DNA of 45,058 bases. Origin: a virus. Positions 16,955 through 23,734 of the stretch are shown one piece after another. Under the pieces are notes generated by a model, which saw nothing but the letters and a program-made list of their open reading frames with translations, had not been told where the DNA came from and ran no database searches. How positions within the stretch are numbered: the first letter of the stretch is position 1; every line of letters starts with the position of its first letter. Made by a program: the position numbers and the translations under genes. The DNA is taken from positions 1 through 45,058 of IMG/VR virus record IMGVR_UViG_3300021964_000138. One strand, written 5' to 3'.

Positions 16955-17724
16955 AATCTTGTTATTGTTGGATAAATCTGATTCTCCATAATATGAATAG
17001 ATTCTCTATCTCTATGCGCAACGTGTGTTGCTACATAAGTACAAGCATTTAATAAATCCCAATATGTTTTCATATTATTATTTAAACAATATCTTGTAAA
17101 ATCTTCCATATATTGTTGTGGAATCAATTTAGCCATATCAACTAAATGTTTACCTCTTAACTTAGTTTGTGTTAGTCTTGGAAATTCTGTTTCAAACATT
17201 TGAACTAACATAGCAACTGTATCATTAATAGTACTATCTATTTGATTAATACTAGTATTACTATTTTTATGTACAGCTTTCTTTTTCGTTAAGACGTTAC
17301 CAATTGTCAATCCATTTAAGCATACAAGCCTAAATGCACCACCCATAACATTAACAGAAGTGCTACCATCGTAACTATTTGCTACTATTAATTGTGGATT
17401 TATTAAATCACCCTTTTCAACCTTAACTTTGGTTTTAGGAAAATTCCATTTCCAAATAGCTCTTTGACCATTTGAGAATGTTCTAGCTTCTGATAGTTCG
17501 GCACCAGAACCTTTTAATACTTTTTGAACTTTATCAACAACTGATTTGTTGTCAACTATTTTATATTCATCGGTCATACAAGACAATACATCTCCTGTAT
17601 CTTCTCTTATGATGAATTTATGACCTGTTCCATCAAGTGGTTTATCTTGTACAGATTTGTCAAGATATATTGCTGGAACTTCTTTAACTGGAAATAGAGT
17701 CTCCTCCATTGCTACTATAGACAT
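16942..17724 (-). CDS. DUF932 phage/plasmid-like protein, 260 aa
   Basis: Matches in length and sequence pattern the DUF932 family: LSCMTDEYKIVDNKSVVDKV near the N-terminus, then GQRAIWKWNF, NSYDGSTSVNVMGGAFRLVCLNG, and a helical C-terminal half. Such proteins are widespread in phages and plasmids, usually beside recombination genes; their biochemical role is unsettled. Start chosen at the first ATG, with GAGGAG about 10 bases upstream; a second ATG five codons later is also possible. It overlaps the upstream gene by 41 bases. Its last codons are part of the structured element that follows. Confidence 0.85.
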   Translation of the reverse strand: MSIVAMEETLFPVKEVPAIYLDKSVQDKPLDGTGHKFIIREDTGDVLSCMTDEYKIVDNKSVVDKVQKVLKGSGAELSEARTFSNGQRAIWKWNFPKTKVKVEKGDLINPQLIVANSYDGSTSVNVMGGAFRLVCLNGLTIGNVLTKKKAVHKNSNTSINQIDSTINDTVAMLVQMFETEFPRLTQTKLRGKHLVDMAKLIPQQYMEDFTRYCLNNNMKTYWDLLNACTYVATHVAHRDRESIHIMENQIYPTITRLARA

Positions 17725-18118
17725 TTTTATACTCTCCTCTTTCTACTTTGACTTTCTTTGGTGTTCTACCAAACTTTCTTATTTCATTTTCTAACATTTT
17801 TTCTTCATTTTGATACCCAGATATAATCATTTTCTGTAAATAAGCAAATCCTTTACCTTGGTATACGTGTTCATCCATATTATATTGATGAATTATTCTT
17901 TCTACAGTTTTATCAGGTATTTTAGATATTGCTTGCAGAAAGTAAAATGTTTTTTGATTGTTTTTATCAGAATTTATATTTTCACGAATTAACTTTATAA
18001 CTCGTTTCAATCTTCTTTGACAAATTGTATTGCTTCCTCTTTCTTCCAAAAGCGAAATGATACGCTTTGTTGGATTGTATTTTCTTCCTGTTTCGTATCC
18101 ACAAGCCTCGCATTTCAT
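17684..18118 (-). CDS. Hypothetical protein with N-terminal CxxC, 144 aa
   Basis: Start set at the ATG reached by GGAGG 5 bases upstream and overlapping the previous stop (ATGA); a longer frame to 18148 lacks this support. Begins MKCEACGYETGRKYNP, with a single Cys pair like half a zinc ribbon. A helical, basic central region follows (ICQRRLKRVIKLIREN, AISKIPDKTVERIIHQY), somewhat like DNA-binding helical domains. The C-terminus runs 41 bases into the DUF932 gene. No family recognised; a replication accessory is possible but unproven. Confidence 0.72.
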   Translation of the reverse strand: MKCEACGYETGRKYNPTKRIISLLEERGSNTICQRRLKRVIKLIRENINSDKNNQKTFYFLQAISKIPDKTVERIIHQYNMDEHVYQGKGFAYLQKMIISGYQNEEKMLENEIRKFGRTPKKVKVERGEYKNVYSSNGGDSISS

Positions 18119-18318
18119 TGTTCCTCCACCAATGTACCAGCTGACCAAGTATGTTTTCCTTTATAATAACTTTCATTGCTATTATAATGTTTGCTATCTG
18201 GTATACTGTACACCATTACTTCTGCATTAATACCAACACTTAACAATACACCTTCTGTGCCATTTTTGTCAAACCTTGTGCCTGGTTTTAATGTTTTTAG
18301 TTTAACTTTTTTACCCAA
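18115..18318 (-). CDS. Small beta-rich hypothetical protein, 67 aa
   Basis: Begins MGKKVKLKTLKPGTRFDKNGTEGVLL, a pattern common in small SH3/beta-barrel-like phage proteins (basic start, 'LKPGTRF', then alternating hydrophobic residues). It overlaps the upstream frame by 8 bases and its stop overlaps the next start (ATGA), so it belongs to the run of coupled genes. Function unknown; the fold statement is inference from pattern only. Confidence 0.7.
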   Translation of the reverse strand: MGKKVKLKTLKPGTRFDKNGTEGVLLSVGINAEVMVYSIPDSKHYNSNESYYKGKHTWSAGTLVEEQ

Positions 18319-18514
18319 TTTTTACCTCTCTACTTTCAATAAGTTTATTTTCTCTTCTTCTTAGTGTTACCATATTTAATATAGCTACTAAATCATCTTC
18401 TAGTTTTTGTAATGGTTTTTTCATCTCACCATTTAAGGTGCTATTTTTAAGTGTTTCAACCATTAAGTTTATTTCACTATCTGTTAATTTAATTGTTATT
18501 ACTGCTTCGTTCAT
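18311..18514 (-). CDS. Small hypothetical protein, 67 aa
   Basis: The ATG at 18514 has AAGGA 8 bases upstream; an in-frame extension to 18553 lacks a ribosome site. It begins MNEAVITIKLTDSEINLMVETL, predicted strand then helix, and ends in a basic stretch (RRRENKLIESREVK). It overlaps the upstream gene by 26 bases and the downstream one by 8. No family recognised. Confidence 0.68.
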   Translation of the reverse strand: MNEAVITIKLTDSEINLMVETLKNSTLNGEMKKPLQKLEDDLVAILNMVTLRRRENKLIESREVKIG

Positions 18515-18668
18515 TCTTTTTTTCCTTCGCCCATTCATTATGCACAATATCATCTATCATGTCTTTTTCGCTAGAACCAATTTCTAAATTATCTTTAATT
18601 TTTTGTATAATTTTATTCCAGACAACATTAACACGTAGCAATTCTTGTGCTTGTTTTAATTTATCCAA
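18489..18668 (-). CDS. Small hypothetical protein with TTG start, 59 aa
   Basis: Read from TTG at 18668, which sits 5 bases after AAAAGGAGG; the frame stays open to a GTG at 18722, but that codon has no ribosome site and lies inside the structured leader. The protein (LDKLKQAQELLRVNVV...) is helical and charged with an acidic centre (EIGSSEKDMIDD) and a basic end. Function unknown. It is the first gene downstream of the structured region at 18688-18935. Confidence 0.62.
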   Translation of the reverse strand: MDKLKQAQELLRVNVVWNKIIQKIKDNLEIGSSEKDMIDDIVHNEWAKEKKNERSSNNN

Positions 18669-18687
18669 GATTCCTCCTTTTATACAA

Positions 18688-18935
18688 GGGTCTAGGTAGC
18701 CAACCTTTGCAATAACAATCACCAGGACTATCCTGGTTAATTTCTTATTATTTAGACCCCTATATAAATTACGTTTTTTAAATTATATTTCAAAGAGATA
18801 AATGAATCCATCAGATTTATTTCATTGTTTATGTGGAGTTTCGCTACTATAGAAGCTCTCTTTAATATTAGACTTGGGGTCTGTTATATATGAAAATAAC
18901 GCAATGATTATTAATGTTCACCGACCCCGTTGTCT
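18688..18935. ncRNA. Structured non-coding region, three consecutive closed domains
   Basis: This 273-base gap between the SSB-like gene and the TTG-start gene holds no credible gene. Domain A (18688-18759) is closed by GGGTCTA/TAGACCC and contains a perfect 7-bp hairpin with a 3-base loop (ACCAGGA at 18721, TCCTGGT at 18731). Domain B (18792-18863) is closed by AAAGAGA/TCTCTTT and contains a 9-bp stem (18800-18808 with 18814-18822). Domain C (about 18870-18935) is closed by AGAC/GTCT and GGGGTC/GACCCC with an inner GTTAT/ATAAC hairpin. Domain A ends just before the ribosome site of the next gene. The one G-U pair (in B) would favour the + strand, so strand is left open. Confidence 0.45.
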
Positions 18936-18941
18936 GGTAAG

Positions 18942-19505
18942 TTAAAATGGCAAGTCGTCTACTTCTACTTCTTCTTCAGATAATCTATCACCATCATCCC
19001 ATTTGTGAACGTTAGTCACTTTAAGAGAGGTTCTTTCTTTACCTTCTGAATTAGTAAATGAAGTTTCTTTTAATTCAATTAAACAAGGAAATCCGATAAC
19101 ATCCTTTTCTTCTATTTCAGCTAGTGTAGTATCTCCAGCGTCATTGCTTGGAAATTGTACACCTAAGCCTTCAAAGAACTCTTTGTATCTTCTGTTTTTC
19201 CATCCTTCACCTTCTGCGGGATTAGGAGTTAACCAAACACCTTTATCTACACGATATGTGTTTCCTGATACAAAACCAGCACTAACAACATCACCTGTAG
19301 GTACATATTTACCATTAGAATCTTTAGTTAGCTTTGGTATTTCTATTTCCTTAGCTTCTTCTGCTACTTTGAATGTTAGGTTAAACACAATGCTACCATT
19401 GTATTCATTAGATTCAAACTTGCTAACATGAGCAGGATAAGTTCCTTCTGCTACTGGCAAAAATCCGTCATCTTTTTCGTTATACGTTGCTTTTACTTCC
19501 TTCAT
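18942..19505 (-). CDS. Single-stranded DNA-binding protein-like, 187 aa
   Basis: The C-terminus reads EEEVEVDDLPF: an acidic tail ending in DDLPF, the hallmark tip through which SSB proteins recruit replication and repair partners. The body is beta-rich (GTYPAHVSKFESNEYNGSIVFNLTFKVAEE) and contains KNRRYKEFFEGLG, like DUF669-type phage ssDNA-binding proteins. It would coat single-stranded phage DNA during replication and annealing. It lies in the same unit as the annealing protein and helicase and overlaps the upstream gene by 4 bases. The SSB role is inferred from the tail plus context. Confidence 0.72.
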   Translation of the reverse strand: MKEVKATYNEKDDGFLPVAEGTYPAHVSKFESNEYNGSIVFNLTFKVAEEAKEIEIPKLTKDSNGKYVPTGDVVSAGFVSGNTYRVDKGVWLTPNPAEGEGWKNRRYKEFFEGLGVQFPSNDAGDTTLAEIEEKDVIGFPCLIELKETSFTNSEGKERTSLKVTNVHKWDDGDRLSEEEVEVDDLPF

Positions 19506-19771
19506 TTAGCTTTTCCTTCCGTGTATTTTTCTATTACTTTATTTACTTCCATTTTGAGCTTAGTCATCTCTTCAGAATACTTTGCTCCTTTTAAACCCGC
19601 AAAATATAACATAGGTGATACCCAAGTACCATCTCCTGTTTTGACATATCTACGAGTTGTGCCTCTACCTGCACTAATCAAACCATCAGATTGCATTTTC
19701 TCAAGGTCTGATTGTTTAAAGACACCATCTTTTACAAGGTCTTCCGCTTGTTTTAAAGTTAATTTACCCAT
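19502..19771 (-). CDS. Hypothetical basic protein, 89 aa
   Basis: Begins MGKLTLKQAEDLVKDGVFKQSDLEKMQSDG, a helix pair resembling a small DNA-binding or SAP-like fold, followed by an Arg-rich turn (SAGRGTTRRYVKTGDG) and an aromatic strand. The C-terminal helix is charged. It sits between the SSB-like gene (4-base overlap) and a 90-aa gene (8-base overlap), so an accessory role in ssDNA metabolism is plausible. No family recognised with confidence. Confidence 0.68.
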   Translation of the reverse strand: MGKLTLKQAEDLVKDGVFKQSDLEKMQSDGLISAGRGTTRRYVKTGDGTWVSPMLYFAGLKGAKYSEEMTKLKMEVNKVIEKYTEGKAK

Positions 19772-20036
19772 CTTGTTTATCCTCCATAGGTTCTTCTATA
19801 CTATAAGACAAATAACTTTGATTAATATTTAAATTAATGTGATTATTTCTAGCAAAGTCATCAGCTGTTTGCATTACAAATGTTAACATTGGTTTTCCAT
19901 GATATAATTTAGTTCCTGTAAACGTTGCATTACGAAACTCTTTTCCGTCATTTACACCAATAGTATAAGATTTATGTAATTCATACAATTCGTCTCTATA
20001 GTTTTCTTTTGCTTTTCCAATTTCACTTAGTTTCAC
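19764..20036 (-). CDS. Hypothetical protein, 90 aa (GTG start)
   Basis: GTG at 20036 lies 7 bases after AAGGAG, which settles the start; it overlaps the annealing-protein gene by 14 bases. The protein begins MKLSEIGKAKENYRDELYELHKSY and has alternating hydrophobic residues (NATFTGTKLYHGKPMLTFVMQ), so a mixed helix/strand fold is likely. The C-terminus is acidic (SIEEPMEDKQDG). Function unknown; it is placed in the recombination block. Confidence 0.68.
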   Translation of the reverse strand: MKLSEIGKAKENYRDELYELHKSYTIGVNDGKEFRNATFTGTKLYHGKPMLTFVMQTADDFARNNHINLNINQSYLSYSIEEPMEDKQDG

Positions 20037-20604
20037 TTTTAGCTCCTTTTATCTTATCCGCTTTACGCTTTAATTTATTAAAAGCTGCTTTATAGTTAGA
20101 ATCGTTGATAGTTTCATTACCAATTTGTTCAACTATTTTAGCTTCAAACTCTTTATCGCCAATAATAGAAAGTAAATCTAACATTGATTTGTATTGCTCT
20201 TTATTTAATGCATCTGGAGCTTGTGGTAAATCCTCACCAGCATAGATATATAAACCTAATCCATGTAATGCTATTGCTTTTGCTAAACAACGTTGTATTG
20301 CTGTGTTTATTTGAAAAGCATTAGGTTCTAATACAGTTTTGTTTGTATGGTCTAGTACTGGGTGTACTTGGCTTCTACGTATTCCTTCTACATTTACTGA
20401 TACTTGTACAAATGCACCAGCTTCAGTACGCATATAAGGTGTTTCTACACTATTATCAAAATAAGTATGTACTTCCCAAGTCGATTCTGGAAAGTGTTCT
20501 AGTAATACTCTTACAGCCCAAGCCCAAGAAAGATAGCTAAAATTACCTTTCTTTTCTATGTGTTCACTTACATCTATTTTACTTAACGTTTTAAATGCAC
20601 TCAT
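20023..20604 (-). CDS. Single-strand annealing protein, DUF1071 (Sak3-like)
   Basis: 193 aa. YLSWAWAVRVLLEHFPESTWEV (about 24-45) is the characteristic opening of DUF1071 proteins, and ...NAFQINTAIQRCLAKAIALHGLGLYIYAGEDL (about 114-145) is the conserved core. These proteins are phage recombinases that anneal complementary single strands, acting with an exonuclease; here the candidate partner is the Cas4-like nuclease at 21747. The C-terminal tail is Lys-rich and may bind DNA. GGGGGG lies 6 bases before the ATG, so expression should be strong. Confidence 0.85.
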   Translation of the reverse strand: MSAFKTLSKIDVSEHIEKKGNFSYLSWAWAVRVLLEHFPESTWEVHTYFDNSVETPYMRTEAGAFVQVSVNVEGIRRSQVHPVLDHTNKTVLEPNAFQINTAIQRCLAKAIALHGLGLYIYAGEDLPQAPDALNKEQYKSMLDLLSIIGDKEFEAKIVEQIGNETINDSNYKAAFNKLKRKADKIKGAKSETK

Positions 20605-20785
20605 TTAAATCCCCCCAGTATTTATATAAATCATCAAAATTACTTATGATTTGTTTCCATTTATTTTTATCAAGACCAGCGCTATGCCTAGCTTCAGGAC
20701 TAAACATATTATATTGTCCGTCTTGTCTAACTTCTAAAAATGCTATCCATTCATCTTTAGTTACTTTATTTTTTTCTTCTAACAT
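20591..20785 (-). CDS. Small hypothetical protein, 64 aa
   Basis: Preceded by AGGAGGG 9 bases before the ATG and overlapping both neighbours (7 and 14 bases). Begins MLEEKNKVTKDEWIAFLEVRQDGQYNMFSP, has a central turn (EARHSAGLDKNKW) and ends with aromatic residues (DDLYKYWGDL). The compact sequence with 'WIAFLEVR..GQYNM' is common in small phage proteins of unknown role. No function assigned. Confidence 0.7.
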   Translation of the reverse strand: MLEEKNKVTKDEWIAFLEVRQDGQYNMFSPEARHSAGLDKNKWKQIISNFDDLYKYWGDLNECI

Positions 20786-21408
20786 ATTGAAAACCCTCCT
20801 GATTGTTCTGCAAACTCAGCAAAATGTTCTATATTATCTCTGCTAATAGGATAACTAGATGCCCAATTTCTTTCTTCAAGCAATTCATCAAATTGTTTCT
20901 TCAAATCTTTAGGATAATTCATAGGAACAATGTCCTTGTCTCCCGTCATTGTTATAGCAATTTTATTTAAAGCTTCTTTTTGTTCATTAATCTTTTCATT
21001 ATCTTTCTTTGCTTGTTGCATAGCTTTTGCATGATTATCAAGATATTCTTGAGTTTCAGGAGTTTCTAAAGCTTCCTTTAATCTTTTAGCTATTGCTACT
21101 GCTTTATCTTCAGTAATTAAATAGTTATCATTGTAACATCCAGCATTCATGTCATCTATTGTTAATATATCTTCACAATGTTCACAAGTAAATTCCCATA
21201 AAGGTCTCCACCACCAAACATTATTTCTAAAATAACTTCCTGGATTATTATTTTCCCATTCAGTTTGTAATTCCCAATATTCATCATTAAGGTCTTGTTT
21301 TTCTCTATCATCATAGTTCATAGCGCTTAATTCTTCATATCGTTCGGCTTTTTTATCTGAAAAACCTTTTGCTACTTTTGGATTTTCTCCATATAAATCG
21401 AATCCCAT
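20779..21408 (-). CDS. Conserved phage hypothetical protein, 209 aa
   Basis: Begins MGFDLYGENP and carries YFRNNVWWWRPLWEF (about 78-92), a signature of a conserved hypothetical family found in phages and some bacteria, followed by a CEHC pair (about 94-97). The later part is a charged helical stretch (about 125-170). The role is unknown; the Cys pair and aromatic cluster suggest a small metal- or ligand-binding site but this is unproven. It overlaps the 64-aa gene by 7 bases and follows the zinc-finger gene by 3. Confidence 0.75.
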   Translation of the reverse strand: MGFDLYGENPKVAKGFSDKKAERYEELSAMNYDDREKQDLNDEYWELQTEWENNNPGSYFRNNVWWWRPLWEFTCEHCEDILTIDDMNAGCYNDNYLITEDKAVAIAKRLKEALETPETQEYLDNHAKAMQQAKKDNEKINEQKEALNKIAITMTGDKDIVPMNYPKDLKKQFDELLEERNWASSYPISRDNIEHFAEFAEQSGGFSIC

Positions 21409-21411
21409 TTG

Positions 21412-21618
21412 TTATTCCTCCAACTTTCTTTGTTTAACTTGTTTTACTATCATTTCACTAACTTGTTTACCTCTATCAGCAAACATTAATCTTATTCTTG
21501 TGGGCAAGACTATATCGAAATTACAGACTGCACAACATCTACCATCATTGATAGGTTCTGCATTGTGTCCATAAGGGTCGTTATGCTCCTGTCCACATAT
21601 ACTACATTCTAGTTTCAT
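21412..21618 (-). CDS. Small conserved phage zinc-finger protein, 68 aa
   Basis: CSICGQEHNDPYGHNAEPI at the N-terminus and GRCCAVCNFDIVLPTRI after it give a C-x2-C ... C-C-x2-C layout with a conserved GHNAxPI. This pattern recurs in small proteins of marine and T4-like phages, where the function is not established. The C-terminal half is basic and helical (MIVKQVKQRKLEE). A GGAGG site precedes the ATG. Probably a zinc-stabilised nucleic-acid or protein adaptor. Confidence 0.78.
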   Translation of the reverse strand: MKLECSICGQEHNDPYGHNAEPINDGRCCAVCNFDIVLPTRIRLMFADRGKQVSEMIVKQVKQRKLEE

Positions 21619-21650
21619 TTAGTTTCCTCCGTGTTATTAGACAGACAATA

Positions 21651-21696
21651 CATAATTTTTATCATATACGTTGTTTATAATTATGCCACTGGGCAT
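21651..21696. other. Hairpin pair in a 128-base gap
   Basis: The gap between the Cas4-like gene and the zinc-finger gene contains CATAATT (21651-21657) pairing with AATTATG (21679-21685), and ATGCC/GGCAT (21683-21687 with 21692-21696) around a 4-base loop. The two share bases 21683-21685, so they compete. A leader hairpin for the zinc-finger gene is possible. No poly-T follows, so it is not a standard terminator. Confidence 0.3.
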
Positions 21697-21746
21697 TCTT
21701 TTCCCAAGACTGTTTCGTTTCCAGCCATTTAAATGTTTATGTCTAT

Positions 21747-22496
21747 CTAAATACTATACAATCCAGGACAGTATTTACCCTGAAATTCACAATATTTACA
21801 TTCCCAATTATATACAGGAACATTTTCTGTGCCAGGTTTAAGCATTTCTGCTTCACCTTGTATGCTATCACTTGTTTCATTTAAATCAGTCCAATAATTA
21901 AACGCTTCTTCAAGATATAATTCACTAATCTTTTCTTCACGCATCATTGAATTGTCTTTATTATACCACATAATAGATAGTCTTATATCAGTAATATCTT
22001 CTTCATTACCTAATCCTATCGCATAAGTAGCTAATTGTAATTCATAGTTCACACTTGGGTTCTTGTCTGGATTTCTACCAAACTTCATACGCCATTTCCA
22101 AGCTCCTGCTGTCTTTATATCGTATACATGAATCATTTCACCTTCTCTATTAATAACACCTACATCTAAGTGTCCTACTACATTAAGTTCAGGTATTTCT
22201 ATTCTATGTTCTGTAACAACTTGTAATTCATCAGGTTTATCTGCTCTTTCTTGTATGTCGTAATCTTTCATCGCTTCTTCAAAATCAGCGTGTACAAGAG
22301 TTCCAAGTCTTAGTAATCTAGCACTCTTTTCATCTAATGCTCCAACTTCTAAACCTTGTGTTCTATGTATTTGTTTTCTATAGCAACTACCAGCACTACT
22401 AGCTGAGAACCAACCTAAATGGTCTTTGTATTTTTCACGATTCTCAACGCTTTTCTTTTGCAAGTATTCGTTATATATTTTAGGTATGTCTATCAT
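21747..22496 (-). CDS. PD-(D/E)XK nuclease, Cas4-like with Fe-S cysteines
   Basis: 249 aa. Nuclease residues in order: GTLVH (His69), GHLDV (Asp111), YDIKTA (Asp126, Lys128) and QLATYA (Gln154), the RecB/Cas4-type core. Four cysteines, C38 in AGSCYR and C233-x2-C236-x6-C243 near the end, match the 4Fe-4S arrangement of Cas4/AddB-type exonucleases. It probably resects DNA ends to give single strands for the annealing protein. There is no CRISPR array or other cas gene, so it is a phage recombination enzyme rather than an adaptation module. It has its own promoter (22513-22541) and GGAGG before the ATG. Confidence 0.88.
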   Translation of the reverse strand: MIDIPKIYNEYLQKKSVENREKYKDHLGWFSASSAGSCYRKQIHRTQGLEVGALDEKSARLLRLGTLVHADFEEAMKDYDIQERADKPDELQVVTEHRIEIPELNVVGHLDVGVINREGEMIHVYDIKTAGAWKWRMKFGRNPDKNPSVNYELQLATYAIGLGNEEDITDIRLSIMWYNKDNSMMREEKISELYLEEAFNYWTDLNETSDSIQGEAEMLKPGTENVPVYNWECKYCEFQGKYCPGLYSI

Positions 22497-22512
22497 AGGT
22501 TCCTCCGTCTAT

Positions 22513-22541
22513 AATATAATAATTTATCAGGTTATAGTCAA
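22513..22541 (-). promoter_or_regulatory. Sigma70-type promoter for the Cas4-like gene
   Basis: On the - strand TTGACT (22541-22536) is followed after exactly 17 bases by TATATT (22518-22513), each one mismatch from consensus, and then by the ribosome site and ATG at 22496. It is the best host-type promoter I found in the leftward unit. It would allow the nuclease and downstream recombination genes to be read independently of the genes upstream. Confidence 0.6.
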
Positions 22542-22559
22542 TACCTTTTCAGGCTATAG
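22527..22559 (-). promoter_or_regulatory. Direct-repeat operator overlapping the promoter
   Basis: On the - strand the 11-mers CTATAGCCTGA (22559-22549) and CTATAACCTGA (22537-22527) differ at one base and are spaced 22 bases start to start, two turns of the helix. The second lies within the -35/-10 spacer. This is the layout of a cooperative repressor or activator site. The HTH protein encoded just upstream (22623-22889) is an obvious but untested candidate to bind it. Confidence 0.42.
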
Positions 22560-22622
22560 AGGGCTGTTGTTCTGGAGAACTGAACCATTTAACTCTTTAC
22601 TCAAAAAGCACCTATCTATTAC

Positions 22623-22889
22623 CTAATTAACTAATCTTCTATACTCATATAATAATTGAAGATTATTCTGAGTATCTTCTAACACATACTTACCAAAGTT
22701 TGCTTCTTTGTGTTGTATTCTTCTTGTATCAATATCAAAACCTTCTTCTCTAAGTCTAAATATTATTGCACTTAGCCTTGTTGCACGATAATTTTCAAAT
22801 GCATCTAAGCTAGTAATACTACCATATTTCTTTAAGTGTCTTAATATTTTTAATGTTTTAGTATCTTTACCAACTTTAAATCTTAACAT
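22623..22889 (-). CDS. Helix-turn-helix DNA-binding protein, 88 aa
   Basis: LKILRHLKKYGSITSLDAFENYRATRLSAIIFRLREEGFDIDTRRI is the winged-helix pattern of the HTH_39-type phage family: a first helix, 'GSIT', a recognition helix around TRLSAIIFRLR, then a basic wing. It could regulate the promoter 64 bases downstream of its stop. A GGAGA lies upstream of the ATG. Separate from the repressor of a lysogeny switch, of which there is no other sign. Target is inferred. Confidence 0.75.
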   Translation of the reverse strand: MLRFKVGKDTKTLKILRHLKKYGSITSLDAFENYRATRLSAIIFRLREEGFDIDTRRIQHKEANFGKYVLEDTQNNLQLLYEYRRLVN

Positions 22890-22912
22890 AATATTTTAAT
22901 CTCCTATTCTGT

Positions 22913-23068
22913 TTAGCTTCTTTTGTTTATTATATCAATTAGTCTATTAAATCTATCTGCAATACGACCAAGTAATGTTTCACGTCTGTACTTTGCGTAT
23001 GCCGATAATACTGCTTTAGTTTTTCTATTATGCGTACCTTCATAATAAGATTTAGGTATATTTCTCAC
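22913..23068 (-). CDS. Small basic protein, 51 aa (GTG start)
   Basis: GTG at 23068 with GGAGG 5 bases upstream, overlapping the preceding TGA (GTGA), so the start is secure. The product begins MRNIPKSYYEGTHNRKTKA and continues with an Arg-rich helix (YAKYRRETLLGRIADRFNRL) and a basic end (INKRS). The charge suggests nucleic-acid contact. No family recognised. Confidence 0.68.
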   Translation of the reverse strand: MRNIPKSYYEGTHNRKTKAVLSAYAKYRRETLLGRIADRFNRLIDIINKRS

Positions 23069-23202
23069 TTTAACCTCCATAACCATTTACATACTTCCCA
23101 ACATAATACAGGAAGTACAATAATTAATATCAACTCATGTGTTTGCAAACAAGCTATATACATTATATCAGCGTCTGCGTCATACCAATAATGTTGCGTC
23201 AT
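23065..23202 (-). CDS. Small membrane protein, 45 aa
   Basis: ATG at 23202 with AAGGAG 7 bases before it. The protein starts MTQHYWYDADADIMYIACLQ and has one strong hydrophobic segment (ELILIIVLPVLCWEV, about 24-38) followed by a positive end (CKWLWRLK), consistent with a single membrane span. It may act at the host membrane early in infection. Tightly coupled to the next gene by a 4-base overlap. Confidence 0.65.
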   Translation of the reverse strand: MTQHYWYDADADIMYIACLQTHELILIIVLPVLCWEVCKWLWRLK

Positions 23203-23212
23203 ATACGTCTCC

Positions 23213-23734
23213 TTAAGGTTGAAATGCCCATGGTTTAACTGGAAACCATAGTCTTGCTTTGTTTTTCAAAGTTCCATTTTTATTTATATCTTGATGAAAT
23301 ATATAATAATTTTTCTTCAACGTAAATCTTGTATCAGTCTTAAATGGAATAATTTTAGTTTTAGGTATAAAATAATAAGGCTTATCGTTTTGGTCTTTGT
23401 GTAAAGATAACCAAGATACTTTAGTAAACTTATTATCTATTAATCTCCACATCAAATAACGTGGAATAGCATGTAAACTTCTATAACGTTTTCTATACTC
23501 TTTAACTTCATCTGTTACTACTATAGTATCATCCCACATAATATGGAACTTTTTTGTTGCGTCTTCATAATAATCATTGAGAGTTATATGATATGTATAC
23601 TTACTACTAAATACTACCATGTAATATGTTCTACTATGTTTATCTTTAGCTTTTCTAGCCCAAGCCATAGATTGTAACGCTGTATCATAACCTTGACTAC
23701 CGCTTTGTATAAATGGTGCTAATAAATCTTTCAT
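23213..23734 (-). CDS. Hypothetical protein, 173 aa
   Basis: A basic, aromatic-rich protein (MKDLLAPFIQSGSQGYDTAL...). It contains a beta-rich region (TYYMVVFSSKYTYHITLNDYY, about 41-61) and many Tyr, Trp and Lys residues up to the end (ARLWFPVKPWAFQP). I do not recognise a family or catalytic motif. Its start overlaps the 40-aa gene (TAATG). By position it is among the first genes of the leftward unit, where phages often keep host-takeover proteins. Confidence 0.72.
   Translation of the reverse strand: MKDLLAPFIQSGSQGYDTALQSMAWARKAKDKHSRTYYMVVFSSKYTYHITLNDYYEDATKKFHIMWDDTIVVTDEVKEYRKRYRSLHAIPRYLMWRLIDNKFTKVSWLSLHKDQNDKPYYFIPKTKIIPFKTDTRFTLKKNYYIFHQDINKNGTLKNKARLWFPVKPWAFQP

Noticed and set aside
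18119-18148. Longer start of the CxxC protein (MVSWYIGGGT...)
   Set aside because: It lies within the previous gene; ATG 18118 has GGAGG and an ATGA overlap.
18669-18722. GTG start at 18722 for the 59-aa gene
   Set aside because: No ribosome site, and it lies in structured leader RNA; TTG 18668 follows AGGAGG.
18792-18863. 72-base domain closed by a 7-bp stem, tRNA-like in size (also 18688-18759)
   Set aside because: No TTCRA-type T loop with a 5-bp stem, no anticodon arm and no CCA; not a tRNA.
21681-21728. 15-codon frame MAGNETVLGKECPVA on the - strand, in the hairpin-rich gap
   Set aside because: No ribosome site and too short to support; it overlaps the competing stems.
21747-22496. 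Cas4-like nuclease as part of a CRISPR adaptation system
   Set aside because: No repeats with spacers, and no cas1/cas2 or effector genes in the window; the recombination context fits better.
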